NCBI GenBank assembly: GCA_042663485.1
Contig: JBHTAF010000007.1
DNA from: Natronosalvus sp042663485
Lineage (GTDB): Archaea; Halobacteriota; Halobacteria; Halobacteriales; Natrialbaceae
Reading direction: 5' to 3' (one strand)
DNA: 64,000 bases
Shown: positions 1 to 7,879 of the stretch, one piece after another
Numbering within the stretch: the first letter of the stretch is position 1
Layout of the letters: each line of letters starts with the position of its first letter
The notes under the pieces: model-generated
Told to the model about the DNA's origin: nothing
Databases searched by the model: none
What the model saw: the letters and a program-made list of their open reading frames with translations, nothing else
Translations under genes and position numbers: made by a program

Positions 1-478
1 CGAGTTCGGGGAGCGGTTCGCCCTCGGTCTGGGAGACGTCGAACACCGGGGCGGGCTTGAACCCGACCAGGCCCTTCGACCACTCCTCGGGGGGCGTCTC
101 GTCGTACTCGCAGTCGATTTTCTCATGGTAGCTCGGTGAGTTTTCACACTTCGGGCACTGTTTCGTGATGATCGGTGCCCAGATCCAGATGGCCGACTCA
201 CCTTCCTTTACGTGACGCTCGAACTCCTCCTGCCAGGTTCGGTAGCCCGCCACGCGGGTCGCCTCGGGACACTGGTGCTTGATCAGGAGCGTGTTTCGAT
301 ACGAGTAGTCATGGAAGCGACTCTGCACATCGAGCCACTCCTGGAACTCCGCGCTGGCTTGCGCGTCGTCGACGCCGTCGACGAGGTCGTCAATCCACTG
401 TTCGATGGTACTGTTCATCTCGTCCGATCGCGTGTCGGTCTGATTGAAGGAGACCGACGAGTCACTGATTGTAGCCAT
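1..478 (-). CDS. ArdC-like antirestriction / ssDNA-binding protein, N-terminal part
   Basis: The frame opens at an ATG at 478 and runs off the left edge, so only about 159 residues are present. The stretch FHDYSYRNTLLIKHQCP, then VAGYRTWQEEF and a VKEGESAIWIWAP segment, is the typical core of the ArdC N-terminal domain, which in the family binds single-stranded DNA and protects incoming conjugative DNA from restriction. A CPKC motif at about residue 110 suggests a zinc-binding insert. ArdC proteins often carry a C-terminal metallopeptidase domain, which would lie outside the window. The location on a conjugation-type element fits an antirestriction role, but that function is inferred. Confidence 0.72.
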   Translation of the reverse strand, partial: MATISDSSVSFNQTDTRSDEMNSTIEQWIDDLVDGVDDAQASAEFQEWLDVQSRFHDYSYRNTLLIKHQCPEATRVAGYRTWQEEFERHVKEGESAIWIWAPIITKQCPKCENSPSYHEKIDCEYDETPPEEWSKGLVGFKPAPVFDVSQTEGEPLPEL

Positions 479-566
479 TATGCTCACCAAATGGGGTTTT
501 ACTGCGACTGTGGCAGTTCAGAACGCGCCGCACGCCTTCGGCGCGTACAAAAAACCGTTCTCTCGG

Positions 567-923
567 TTAACGGAGTTCGTGGATCTCGTCAGCGAAGCCG
601 AGCGTGACCAGGTACTCGAGGAACTCGTCGAACCGTTTGACGTCACTAGGCGTCTCGGTCGCCAGATGACGCGTCCATTCGATGGCCCACCGGAAGGCGG
701 GATCCGATCCGCCTTTGCCATGAATGTACCACCAGCGAGCCACCTTGAGAACGACCAGTGGGTTCGTTGGTGGCTGTTCGCTCGCTAGACCATGGGTAAT
801 CGACTCGATTTTCGCTGGCACTTCGGCTGGCTCGATTTCCCCGGATTGGGTGTGCGAGATATTGATTGGAATATCGTCGATCGACACATCGCCCGTTCGC
901 TGTTGTTGACTCACGGAAATCAC
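567..923 (-). CDS. hypothetical acidic protein
   Basis: This is a 118-codon frame on the minus strand with acidic, halophile-like composition and a Trp-rich middle (VARWWYIHGKGG, then FRWAIEWTRHLA). I recognise no family. No ATG is available; GTG at 923 or GTG at 914 are both possible starts. A GC palindrome with an adjoining T-run lies 25 to 50 bp upstream, as for several other minus-strand accessory genes here, which supports expression from that point. It follows the ArdC-like gene's promoter region and could be co-inherited with it. Confidence 0.5.
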   Translation of the reverse strand: MISVSQQQRTGDVSIDDIPINISHTQSGEIEPAEVPAKIESITHGLASEQPPTNPLVVLKVARWWYIHGKGGSDPAFRWAIEWTRHLATETPSDVKRFDEFLEYLVTLGFADEIHELR

Positions 924-948
924 CTGACTGTGAGAGCTCTCAATGAAG

Positions 949-976
949 CCCTCACCCTCTCAAGGGGGACAAAAAA
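949..976 (-). promoter_or_regulatory. T-run plus GC palindrome leader element
   Basis: On the minus strand a TTTTTT run is followed directly by a short palindrome (plus strand CCCTCTCAAGGGGG). The same arrangement recurs upstream of about ten other minus-strand genes in this window. The T-run may serve as a TATA-like element. Confidence 0.4.
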
Positions 977-1003
977 CACCACCGGTGGTCTGCCTGTCGG
1001 ATC

Positions 1004-1320
1004 TCACCGGCCGATTGTACCTTGGCGCGTGATCAAGGCATCTGGGTTGATATTGAACGCGACGATCGTCGAGTCCTCAGTTGCAATGACGACCACGTCG
1101 ATATCGTCAATCACAGGGGCACTCTCAGTGTGCCCCACGGATTCACCGCCGACGTCGACGGAACCCTCAAAGACATAGAGGTAAGTGTGCCAACCAGTCC
1201 GGGACGGGAGTGTGGTCGCACCCCCCGGCATTGAGCCGACAGTCGTAGAAGTCGACGTCGCTACGGACGAGCAGCGAGGCGTCGGTTTCCTTGGGACCGG
1301 AGAGCTGCCTGCTCTCACCA
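1004..1320 (-). pseudogene. pirin-like protein, C-terminal remnant with frameshift
   Basis: Two minus-strand frames join into one pirin-type C-terminal domain: the upstream frame gives TDASLLVRSDVDFYDCRL and the downstream frame gives WHTYLYVFEGSVDV. They are out of phase at a run of six C on the plus strand (1221-1226), a likely slippage site. The N-terminal cupin, with the metal-binding residues of pirins, is absent. The fragment stops about 45 bp before the start of the divergent helicase gene, so arrival of the helicase gene may have truncated it. A sequencing error in the homopolymer could explain the frameshift but not the missing N-terminus. Confidence 0.65.
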
Positions 1321-1367
1321 GAAAAAGCTGAAAGCTTTTACTCATTCAATAACTACCATAGTCTTGA

Positions 1368-3170
1368 ATGGAAGGCCAGGTGCAACCTAAGGACACGACC
1401 AGCACCACAACCGAAGTTTTCGACCAACTCCGAGAAAAAGTCACACACGAAAGACAGATCGAACGCGAAAAGGCGATCCAGACGCTTACCGACCACTCTG
1501 CAAACGAACTAAAGTATTTGGAAGGAACCCCGTTCATTCCCGGAGTCGAGATTACCAGGTCAACACTCACACCTCCGGATGTCCTGTCAGTTGAAATCCC
1601 CGTACATCCACAGACAGGTGAAACAGCCAACGTACGAGATAAATACGGACTATACGAGGGTAATGAAGTACTTCTCCAGGGAGAATACGAGGGTGACGAT
1701 GTGCAAGCCGCCGGTGTTATAAAAGAAATCAAACAGCACTCGATCGACGTCAAGGTTACTGGTGAGGCAGCCGGAGATCTGAGCCGACAAGGAGAAATCG
1801 CTAAATCCAGCAATTCATCGATCGGCGGAATACTCAATCCGGTAACATACAATAGGCAGCTGGACGCAGTAGAATACGCTCAGAACCATTCTATCGCATC
1901 CGTCCTTACAGGCAGTGAACCAGTTCAGTTCTCCCACCAGTTCGTTGCTAACACACGCGAACTCGACGAAGACCTTTATAAAAATAAACGTCAAAAAGAA
2001 GGAATTGAAAAAGCACTGAACGCTGAAATCCTTGCTTGTCTTCAGGGACCACCGGGTACTGGGAAAACACGTGTCATCGTCGAACTGGCTCGTCGTCTTG
2101 CCTTAGCCGATAAACGAGTGCTGATCGCAGCAGAGACAAATGCAGCTGTCGACAACATTTTGATCGGAAGTAGTGACGAATTTGAGGCTGACACGGATTC
2201 TTTGCTTCACCATCACCTGGAAAACGAAATCAATACTGCGCGAACAAATCTGGATGGGGAAGAGGTCCATCCACTTGCTAGGGAACACTTGGCCGATTAT
2301 TCTCCAGAAGCTGCGGAGGTAGTAGCTTCTACGAACAGCAGCTCTGCTAAACTGGGTGTTGACTCCTTTGACTACGTGATTATCGATGAGGCTACTCAAG
2401 CTTCGATTCCATCCAGTTTGATCCCTATCGTCAGGGGAAGGACAACTATCCTTGTCGGTGACCATAAGCAGCTGCCACCGTTCTCCCAATTACAGAACAA
2501 GACCCAGGAATCACTCTTCGAACGCTTGTACGCGGAAAATGGTTTATACGGACCAGATATCGGCACCCGTTTCAACATCCAATATCGAATGAACGAGACA
2601 ATAGCAGAGTTTCCATCACAGGAGTTCTACGGTGGAGATCTCAAGACAGCGGGAAGTGCAGGGAACATTCGAGGTCAACTCGATATGCTGCCTATGGGAA
2701 TTTTCGAGGTGAACGGAGATTACGAAGAAGGAAGGATGTCGAAGTACAACCCGAAAGAGGCTGAACACGTGGAACGGGTGATCAAAATGCTTCGGAAGAA
2801 GGGACTGCAAGATAATGAGATCGGGGTTGCTGCTGCGCACCGGAAACAGGCAGAGCATATCAAAGACCGTTTGAATCAGGCAGGTATCGGTAATCTCCAA
2901 GAGTTGAAAGTCGATACGTTTGATTCTTTCCAGGGAAGCGAACGTGACGCGATGATTCTTTCCTTCACTCGATCGAATGAACGAGGTAACATCGGCTTCT
3001 TGGGTGATGAAATAGGAAGACGACGGCTCAACGTTGCCATGACCCGTGCTAAGGCCTTTTGTGCCTTGATCGGTGACTGGGATACGCTTAGAGAGGGTTC
3101 GGATCTGTACGAACGCCTCTATCAGTACGTTGACGCAGAAATCGCACCTGCGACGAAGGTCACTCTTTAG
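1368..3170 (+). CDS. superfamily 1B DNA/RNA helicase, UPF1/DNA2/IGHMBP2-like
   Basis: The 600-residue protein has all the main SF1 motifs: Walker A GPPGTGKT at about residues 227-234, motif II VIIDEATQAS near 340, motif III GDHKQLPP near 363, QYRMN near 405, motif V DSFQGSERD near 518 and motif VI RRRLNVAMTRAK near 551. The N-terminal 60-150 region resembles the beta-barrel of IGHMBP2-type helicases. The family unwinds nucleic acid 5' to 3' using ATP; the substrate here is unknown. The linker between motif Ia and motif II is short for the family. Codon use is more AT-rich than in the flanks, suggesting separate acquisition. It stands alone on the plus strand, so it could be a defence or repair helicase. 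Confidence 0.88.
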   Translation: MEGQVQPKDTTSTTTEVFDQLREKVTHERQIEREKAIQTLTDHSANELKYLEGTPFIPGVEITRSTLTPPDVLSVEIPVHPQTGETANVRDKYGLYEGNEVLLQGEYEGDDVQAAGVIKEIKQHSIDVKVTGEAAGDLSRQGEIAKSSNSSIGGILNPVTYNRQLDAVEYAQNHSIASVLTGSEPVQFSHQFVANTRELDEDLYKNKRQKEGIEKALNAEILACLQGPPGTGKTRVIVELARRLALADKRVLIAAETNAAVDNILIGSSDEFEADTDSLLHHHLENEINTARTNLDGEEVHPLAREHLADYSPEAAEVVASTNSSSAKLGVDSFDYVIIDEATQASIPSSLIPIVRGRTTILVGDHKQLPPFSQLQNKTQESLFERLYAENGLYGPDIGTRFNIQYRMNETIAEFPSQEFYGGDLKTAGSAGNIRGQLDMLPMGIFEVNGDYEEGRMSKYNPKEAEHVERVIKMLRKKGLQDNEIGVAAAHRKQAEHIKDRLNQAGIGNLQELKVDTFDSFQGSERDAMILSFTRSNERGNIGFLGDEIGRRRLNVAMTRAKAFCALIGDWDTLREGSDLYERLYQYVDAEIAPATKVTL

Positions 3171-3335
3171 ACGTACCGGGATTATTAAGTATGGATTCGG
3201 TTTGGATTTTCTAATAGTCAACGTGGGTACGGAATCCTTCGCTCGTTTTAGAAAGATAAACCAATTCTGATAGTTTAATTATGGGGTGGTGTTTTCGAGA
3301 TTCCATGGTTGATATACCACTTAATCCGGCAGCGC

Positions 3336-4346
3336 TTATGCCGGTGGGAAGTAGACACTCTGCTCGCCGGCGATTTCCTCGAGGTTGTTTCGGTGGCGGT
3401 GAGTGAAGTAGCACTCGTAGCTACAGTATCCACAGACTGCCCCGGTATCGTATTCGGCGACATAGGGGCCACGACGGGTTCGCCAGACGTTCGTTCCGCA
3501 CTCAGTGCAGGAGGCCTGCCCAAGATCAGCTGGTCTTGGCCCCTCGTATTCGACGTCCAATCCCTCATCTTCCGGTGTCGATTCAGGCCAGATACCGTGG
3601 GACTTCCAGAATTCACGGATTCGGGCGAGACTATGGCGTACCGTCTTCCGAACGGTGACGTGATCGGCGTCGCGACCGCTGTCGTTCCAGCCGTCGGCTG
3701 TCCAGAACTCGCCGAACTGCGCGCCACGATGCAGCCCGTTCCAGTCGAGGCCGACGATGTCGGCCGGCGGCTCCCCTGTCAGCGTTGGCTGAGTGAGCTG
3801 CTCCACGACCTCGAGTTGCTTGGGTGGGCTGCCACCGAGGATGTGGACGCGACGGCCCCGCCAGTCAACGGGATCAGAGAACTCGTGTGCAAGTGTGTCC
3901 GCATACCCTCGCGAGTAGCCGAGTACGATATCGTCGGGAATTGCCTCAATGGCGGCCCAGCATTTCGGGACAATGATGAACTCCGTCTCGGGTAGACTCT
4001 CCTGGAGCTCTCGAATTGTGTCGACGTACACCTGTGCTTCCGTAGCGTCGTAGGCGTCACCGATAACACCCACCTCGGGCTCGTACTCGAGCGTCCGATC
4101 GACGTACCGGTCGAGGTCGTGATTCCGAAAATCGTTATCGAGCATTCCGACTGGACACTCGAGAGTATCGAATTGCGACTGCTGATACGTACAATCCTCG
4201 CGAAACCCAGGGAGGAAGCCGAGGGTCAGCGCATCGATTGCAAACGGAACCCGATGGAGGAACGCCACGTACGCCGCCTGTCGGGCGTCAGTGTGTGTCT
4301 CAGTGGAGCTATTGCTAACTGGATTTGTGCTGTCGTGAATGGCCAT
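3336..4346 (-). CDS. conserved haloarchaeal plasmid-type protein (DUF6610-like)
   Basis: The frame is open from 4406, but ATG at 4346 (MAIHDSTNP) gives a more natural start of 336 residues. The middle reads like a TIM-barrel type fold (VGVIGDAYDATEAQVYVDTIREL, then VHILGGSPPKQLEV). The C-terminus has a Cys cluster (CTECG, then CGYCSYECY) likely to bind zinc. The order of barrel-like segments recalls tRNA-guanine transglycosylase relatives, but no catalytic motif could be assigned. Similar proteins sit on haloarchaeal plasmids and proviruses, from memory. A 41-bp inverted repeat and a GC palindrome occupy the upstream region between this gene and the next minus-strand gene. Confidence 0.6.
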   Translation of the reverse strand: MAIHDSTNPVSNSSTETHTDARQAAYVAFLHRVPFAIDALTLGFLPGFREDCTYQQSQFDTLECPVGMLDNDFRNHDLDRYVDRTLEYEPEVGVIGDAYDATEAQVYVDTIRELQESLPETEFIIVPKCWAAIEAIPDDIVLGYSRGYADTLAHEFSDPVDWRGRRVHILGGSPPKQLEVVEQLTQPTLTGEPPADIVGLDWNGLHRGAQFGEFWTADGWNDSGRDADHVTVRKTVRHSLARIREFWKSHGIWPESTPEDEGLDVEYEGPRPADLGQASCTECGTNVWRTRRGPYVAEYDTGAVCGYCSYECYFTHRHRNNLEEIAGEQSVYFPPA

Positions 4347-4371
4347 GAGGAGTCTCCTGCGGGACTCCGTC

Positions 4372-4393
4372 GCCCCGCAGGGCTCCACGGGGC
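4372..4393 (-). promoter_or_regulatory. GC palindrome in leader
   Basis: GCCCCG and CGGGGC form the arms of a palindrome about 25 bp upstream of the start at 4346. It belongs to the palindrome family seen before other minus-strand genes, and lies between the 41-bp inverted repeat and the gene. Confidence 0.4.
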
Positions 4394-4408
4394 ACGACAG
4401 ACTCACTA

Positions 4409-4449
4409 TTAACCAACAACAGTAGAGAAGGAGGGCGATTGTTGGTTAA
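4409..4449. repeat. 41-bp inverted repeat, copy 1
   Basis: TTAACCAACAAC at 4409-4420 pairs with ATTGTTGGTTAA at 4438-4449 across a 17-bp spacer, with 11 of 12 arm positions matching. The right arm overlaps the last codons of the gene ending at 4446. Copies with identical arm length and spacing occur at 40733-40773 and 55219-55259. Candidate operator, partition or recombination site. Confidence 0.7.
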
Positions 4450-4745
4450 TCGTCAAACAGGCACTGCATCGCTGCTTCGTCACCTGTGAGCGTCTGCTGG
4501 TCGGCGTCCGTATCCGCAAAGAGCGTGGACTGATCTCCTGGTGAGGACTGCTCTACTTCCGGCCGATCATCGACGCCAAACTCACTGGCCTCGGGGCGAT
4601 CGAGTCGTGAATCTCGGTCGCGATGATCGACGTCTGCGCCGAAGTCCTCGAGCGAAGTCTCGACGCTCGTCTCGGTTACTTCGAGTTGGCCATCGTCTCT
4701 GAACGCGGTCTGTCGCTGAATCTTGATCTCGGGCCGATTACTCAT
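4446..4745 (-). CDS. hypothetical acidic protein
   Basis: This 99-residue protein starts MSNRPEIKIQRQTAF and is very rich in Asp and Glu from residue 30 on, with low complexity suggesting disorder. It ends LTGDEAAMQCLFDD. No family was recognised. It is followed on the minus strand by the inverted repeat and the DUF6610-like gene, and preceded by the small gene at 4799-5020, so it may belong to a loose leftward cluster. A short acidic protein on a conjugative element could be a regulator or DNA mimic, but nothing specific supports that. Confidence 0.5.
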   Translation of the reverse strand: MSNRPEIKIQRQTAFRDDGQLEVTETSVETSLEDFGADVDHRDRDSRLDRPEASEFGVDDRPEVEQSSPGDQSTLFADTDADQQTLTGDEAAMQCLFDD

Positions 4746-4798
4746 TCTATTGAGCCTCCACCCATGACGGCGCCGACAAACAGCCCGCGACCATCCAT

Positions 4799-5020
4799 TC
4801 AGGTATCTTCTGAGCGAATCTCGTTAGCTCGATTTTCGAGCTGACGGAGAATCTGGACGCGCTGCTGGTTTGCGTTCTCGTAGGCGACGCACGCCCGCAG
4901 CGTCTTCATGTCGTGAATCGTCGCGATACTAGCGTTGATGAGTCGGGCGTTTGGCGGTTCGAGACGCTGCTCCGGCGTGAGACCACCTGATTCGATGGAT
5001 GGATCTGACGAGTCGCTCAC
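4799..5020 (-). CDS. small conserved plasmid-type protein
   Basis: This 73-residue protein probably starts at GTG 5020 (MSDSSDPSIESGG) and is mostly helical (RACVAYENANQQRVQILRQL). A second copy at 12685-12906 is about 80 percent identical by eye but has GCG where this one has the GTG start. The duplication shows it is a real mobile-associated gene. The palindrome and GATAAAC tract of its leader are conserved in the second copy, so promoter and gene were duplicated together. Function unknown. Confidence 0.6.
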   Translation of the reverse strand: MSDSSDPSIESGGLTPEQRLEPPNARLINASIATIHDMKTLRACVAYENANQQRVQILRQLENRANEIRSEDT

Positions 5021-5028
5021 TTCTGTTC

Positions 5029-5056
5029 GCCTCCGCTCTCTGGAGGCGACGATAAA
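5029..5056 (-). promoter_or_regulatory. TATA-like tract with GC palindrome
   Basis: Minus strand GTTTATC is followed by a palindrome with arms CGCCTCC and GGAGGCG. The TATA-like tract is about 27-34 bp from the GTG at 5020, the spacing expected for a leaderless haloarchaeal promoter, which places the palindrome between TATA and start. Confidence 0.55.
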
Positions 5057-5132
5057 CAGCGGCCAGGTTACTTCTTGTGCAGTTCGATTTCAGTGACGGC
5101 TACTATAGATGGCGTCGAAGCTTCACTTGCTC

Positions 5133-5381
5133 TCACTCAATTCTGACAACCGGCTCTTCCTCAAATTCCACAGTAATCGTATGCCCTGCGTATGGGAATT
5201 CTACTCGGCCAACTCGGGTAGTCCCACCAATGGTTGTAGAAAAGATCGACTCCAGTGCGTCAGGTTCGACGGCGTCATAGAGTGGAGGAAGCTCTAGCGG
5301 GTCCCTATCTTCAAGAGCTGCTACTTCGTCTATGATCTGTTCGTGTATCTCATTGCTCTCGTTCGTAAGAGACTGAGTCAT
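5133..5381 (-). CDS. HalOD1 output domain protein
   Basis: Taking ATG 5381 (MTQSLTNESNE) gives 82 residues. The core DRDPLELPPLYDAVEPDALESIF followed by a two-strand segment (VEFPYAGHTITVEFEEE) is the HalOD1 pattern, a small haloarchaeal domain predicted to be an output module in signalling. It stands alone here, as HalOD1 proteins often do. A second HalOD1-like gene lies at 21239-21511. Target unknown. Confidence 0.72.
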   Translation of the reverse strand: MTQSLTNESNEIHEQIIDEVAALEDRDPLELPPLYDAVEPDALESIFSTTIGGTTRVGRVEFPYAGHTITVEFEEEPVVRIE

Positions 5382-5648
5382 TGATACTCTATGACACACT
5401 CCCCTGGTAATACTTTTCGATCATATTGTTACCAGCAGTCATTGGTCTTGGAGTGAATCCACTTTGGGTGGTATTGGAACGTGATCTTCGAAAGTGATCC
5501 GCTATCTTGATTTGTTCAGTTGTTGCTTTTTCCCACGATGGACGATAGTCTCATAATCTGCTGACGGTTCTGTCGATCATTCAGTCTCAGATGGACTCCA
5601 GGGATGTGATCTCGTGAAGTACACGAACTACTACGAGGTCTCCGTCAG

Positions 5649-5921
5649 CTAATCGACGTATTGTGATTCCCACTCTCGCCTTTCCTCAATTGCTTGCTCT
5701 CCGGATTCCGTGATCGCGTAGTAATTCGTCCTTCGGTCTAGCTGCCCCTTTTCGACTAACTCCTTGTTGACTATCGTATCGAGGTTGGGATACAGCCGTC
5801 CATGGTTGATGTCGATGCTGTAGTACTGCTCCACTTCTTCTTTGACATCCTGTCCAGACGGTTGATCGGCACCCGCAATGACGTATAGGAGGTCTCGTTG
5901 GAACCCTGTGAGGTCGTCCAT
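5649..5921 (-). CDS. PadR-like winged-helix transcription regulator
   Basis: This 90-residue protein has the PadR layout: FQRDLLYVIAG opening helix, a recognition region ending INHGRLYPNLDTIVNKELVEKG, then the wing LDRRTNYYAITESGEQAIEER. It lacks the long C-terminal dimerisation domain of bacterial PadR, as do most haloarchaeal short forms. The upstream DNA near 5960-5980 has an imperfect inverted repeat (ATACCC and GGGTTG) that might be its own operator. A paralogue with the same length and motif order lies at 43961-44242. Regulated gene unknown. Confidence 0.85.
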   Translation of the reverse strand: MDDLTGFQRDLLYVIAGADQPSGQDVKEEVEQYYSIDINHGRLYPNLDTIVNKELVEKGQLDRRTNYYAITESGEQAIEERREWESQYVD

Positions 5922-6189
5922 CTCAAGGGACAGTCCAACACGTGGTATGTTTGTTATACCCGTCGTATGGGTTGTTAGGAAAACTAATCGCCTTTCTCAG
6001 TAAGTGTTTGGCGGGCTTAACCGTACATCTCTCTGAGAGACGTACCGAAACCCCCGAGTCACCGGCCTACACGCCATGACCTCCTCTAAGGGTTCGAGTA
6101 TGGCTACTCTGGGAGCGAGAAAACAGCGTCAATCGATATTCAGAACGAATATGCGCTAACACATCTGTCGATAATAGCTCCAACTTTTG

Positions 6190-6474
6190 TTACATCACTC
6201 TGCTAATCCGAATGGGCGGGTGGCCTGTGTTGTTCACTACCGCGTCAATACGACCGTAGCGCTCGTCCGTCGTCTCAACGAGCGCTGCCAAGTCATCAGG
6301 GTTGGTCATCGAGCCTTTAAACCCGTCTCCTCCGAGCTCGTTCGCAACCTCAACAGCACCTCATAATCATGATAACAGAACTGGCGTGTATCCAGCTTCA
6401 TTCACTCGCCGAGCACACGCCTCTCCGATACCGCTTCCCGCTGCTGTCACTACTGCGATTTTCTTATCGGCCAT
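6190..6474 (-). pseudogene. short-chain dehydrogenase/reductase remnant
   Basis: Reading from ATG 6474, the start MADKKIAVVTAAGSGIGEAC has the SDR nucleotide-binding glycine motif, and the later GRIDAVVNNTGHPP has the NNxG motif. Two in-frame stops break the frame after GYTPVLLS, and the gene ends soon after the NNxG segment, so the catalytic Ser-Tyr-Lys region is missing. It is therefore a dead fragment of about 95 codons out of the usual 250. Plus-strand frames over the region are antisense shadows. Confidence 0.75.
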
Positions 6475-6776
6475 ACGACTACTACCGTGGCCGCGTTCAG
6501 AAAAACTCTCAGCACGCACCGCTACGAGTTTCTCTCATCTTCGATCCAGCACGCTTCAGAAAAATTGCAAATTATTGATGGAACTGACAGTGTTACGTCC
6601 TCATCACACATAACGGATAGTTTGATCTTAGCAATGAAATTCGGAATTGGACCTGAGTAGTATCGTTTGCCAGGTTCTCTTTCAGGACCCATTAGCGATC
6701 ATCCATCTGTAGGTTTCGTTCCATTGCGACCCCGACTCTAATCCGTCTCTTCTCACTACAATAATATTGCGTACTA
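6475..6776. other. gene-free stretch
   Basis: No convincing frame or repeat was seen. The stretch is moderately AT-rich and carries two similar CAGAAAAA-type tracts, without clear promoter structure. Confidence 0.4.
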
Positions 6777-7799
6777 CTACCGTAGTTGCCAGAACGTTTT
6801 GTCGCCGTTAACCCACATATCGAACTCGAACACCCAGTACAGCGGACTCAAGTCCTCTTCAATCTGGTATGCGACCTTTCCACGACGGGTTTCACCATCT
6901 TCTATCGGACTCGATTCGTCGAATTCTTGGTCCAGTTCCGTAGCTGCAGTCCAATCCTCTTGATAGCTATAGCCCTTCTCGTCTTTTACCAACATCTGGA
7001 GTAGTGTCGAAACACGCTGCTCCTCCCCTGTTTCGTTTGTGATTGAAATATCGATTACAGCGTATTCGTTGCCCGGGTCAGGCTCAGCGAATCGACCAAG
7101 GCTGTCCTCGAATTCGACGCTGTTGACTGATACCTCCGTCCCTCCGTATTCGATCGTCTGGCCGATGTCGGAGATCTCGATCTGGAGATCTTGCTCAAGG
7201 GTGTGAACATTGGTCTCCGACTCGAGATCGACATGAACCTGGTTGCCACCACCGGAGACCGAGACATCAAAATCAAATTGGAGTTCAAGTCCGCTTGCGT
7301 CTACCGGAGCCTCGAAGACAATTACGCCACGTTCGACTTCTCCAGGGGCGAACGGACCATCGTTGAATGTCGGCTTTTCACCTCCAACAAAGGTCTTGTT
7401 GTACGAATAATCCTCACTGTCATGGAGACTGGTCTGTAGTAGGTTCGATATCTCGGGGAACTCATCAGAGACATTCTTCACTGCCAGTGAAACGACAACG
7501 AATTCGTTCCCTTCGTCAGCCTCGAAAAAACTGCCCAGTTCTGTTTGATGGGTTACGTCCTCAACGACTAGGTGTATCTGATCGCCATCGACCAGTGCAC
7601 CAATCACCACCTCCACATCTTCCGCTTCGGTTTCCCCGGCTGTATCGCCGTTGTTATCGTCGTTCTCATTCTCATTACTATTTCCGGCATCATCGCCATC
7701 AACTGGGCTCGGTTCCTTCTCGTCTTCGTTTGAAGTACAACCTGCGAGGATCGTTCCATACGCTGTTACACCAATTGCCAGTAGTTTTCGTCGTTTCAT
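6777..7799 (-). CDS. lipoprotein with two DUF4352-like domains
   Basis: The 340-residue protein starts MKRRKLLAIGVTAYGTILAGC, a signal with lipobox LAGC, so it should be lipid-anchored outside the cell. An Asp/Glu/Asn-rich linker covers residues 24-60. Two immunoglobulin-like domains follow, each with the DUF4352 pattern: GNEFVVVSLAVKNVSDE near 95 and GNEYAVIDISITNETGEE near 250, each ending in a release-type strand (GVIVFEAP, GKVAYQIEE). The tandem arrangement is seen directly. Members are usually extracellular with unknown ligand. It faces the beta-helix protein gene, also secreted and on the same strand. Confidence 0.8.
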   Translation of the reverse strand: MKRRKLLAIGVTAYGTILAGCTSNEDEKEPSPVDGDDAGNSNENENDDNNGDTAGETEAEDVEVVIGALVDGDQIHLVVEDVTHQTELGSFFEADEGNEFVVVSLAVKNVSDEFPEISNLLQTSLHDSEDYSYNKTFVGGEKPTFNDGPFAPGEVERGVIVFEAPVDASGLELQFDFDVSVSGGGNQVHVDLESETNVHTLEQDLQIEISDIGQTIEYGGTEVSVNSVEFEDSLGRFAEPDPGNEYAVIDISITNETGEEQRVSTLLQMLVKDEKGYSYQEDWTAATELDQEFDESSPIEDGETRRGKVAYQIEEDLSPLYWVFEFDMWVNGDKTFWQLR

Positions 7800-7879
7800 A
7801 ATATTGTCTAGAATAGTGTCGTATAAAGCAAATTAGAAAGAGCGAGAACCAGCTGCCCTATATGTGTCTCGATATGTGA

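Noticed and set aside
6302..6613. Plus-strand frames at the SDR remnant
   Set aside because: They lie antisense to a sequence with clear SDR motifs on the minus strand.
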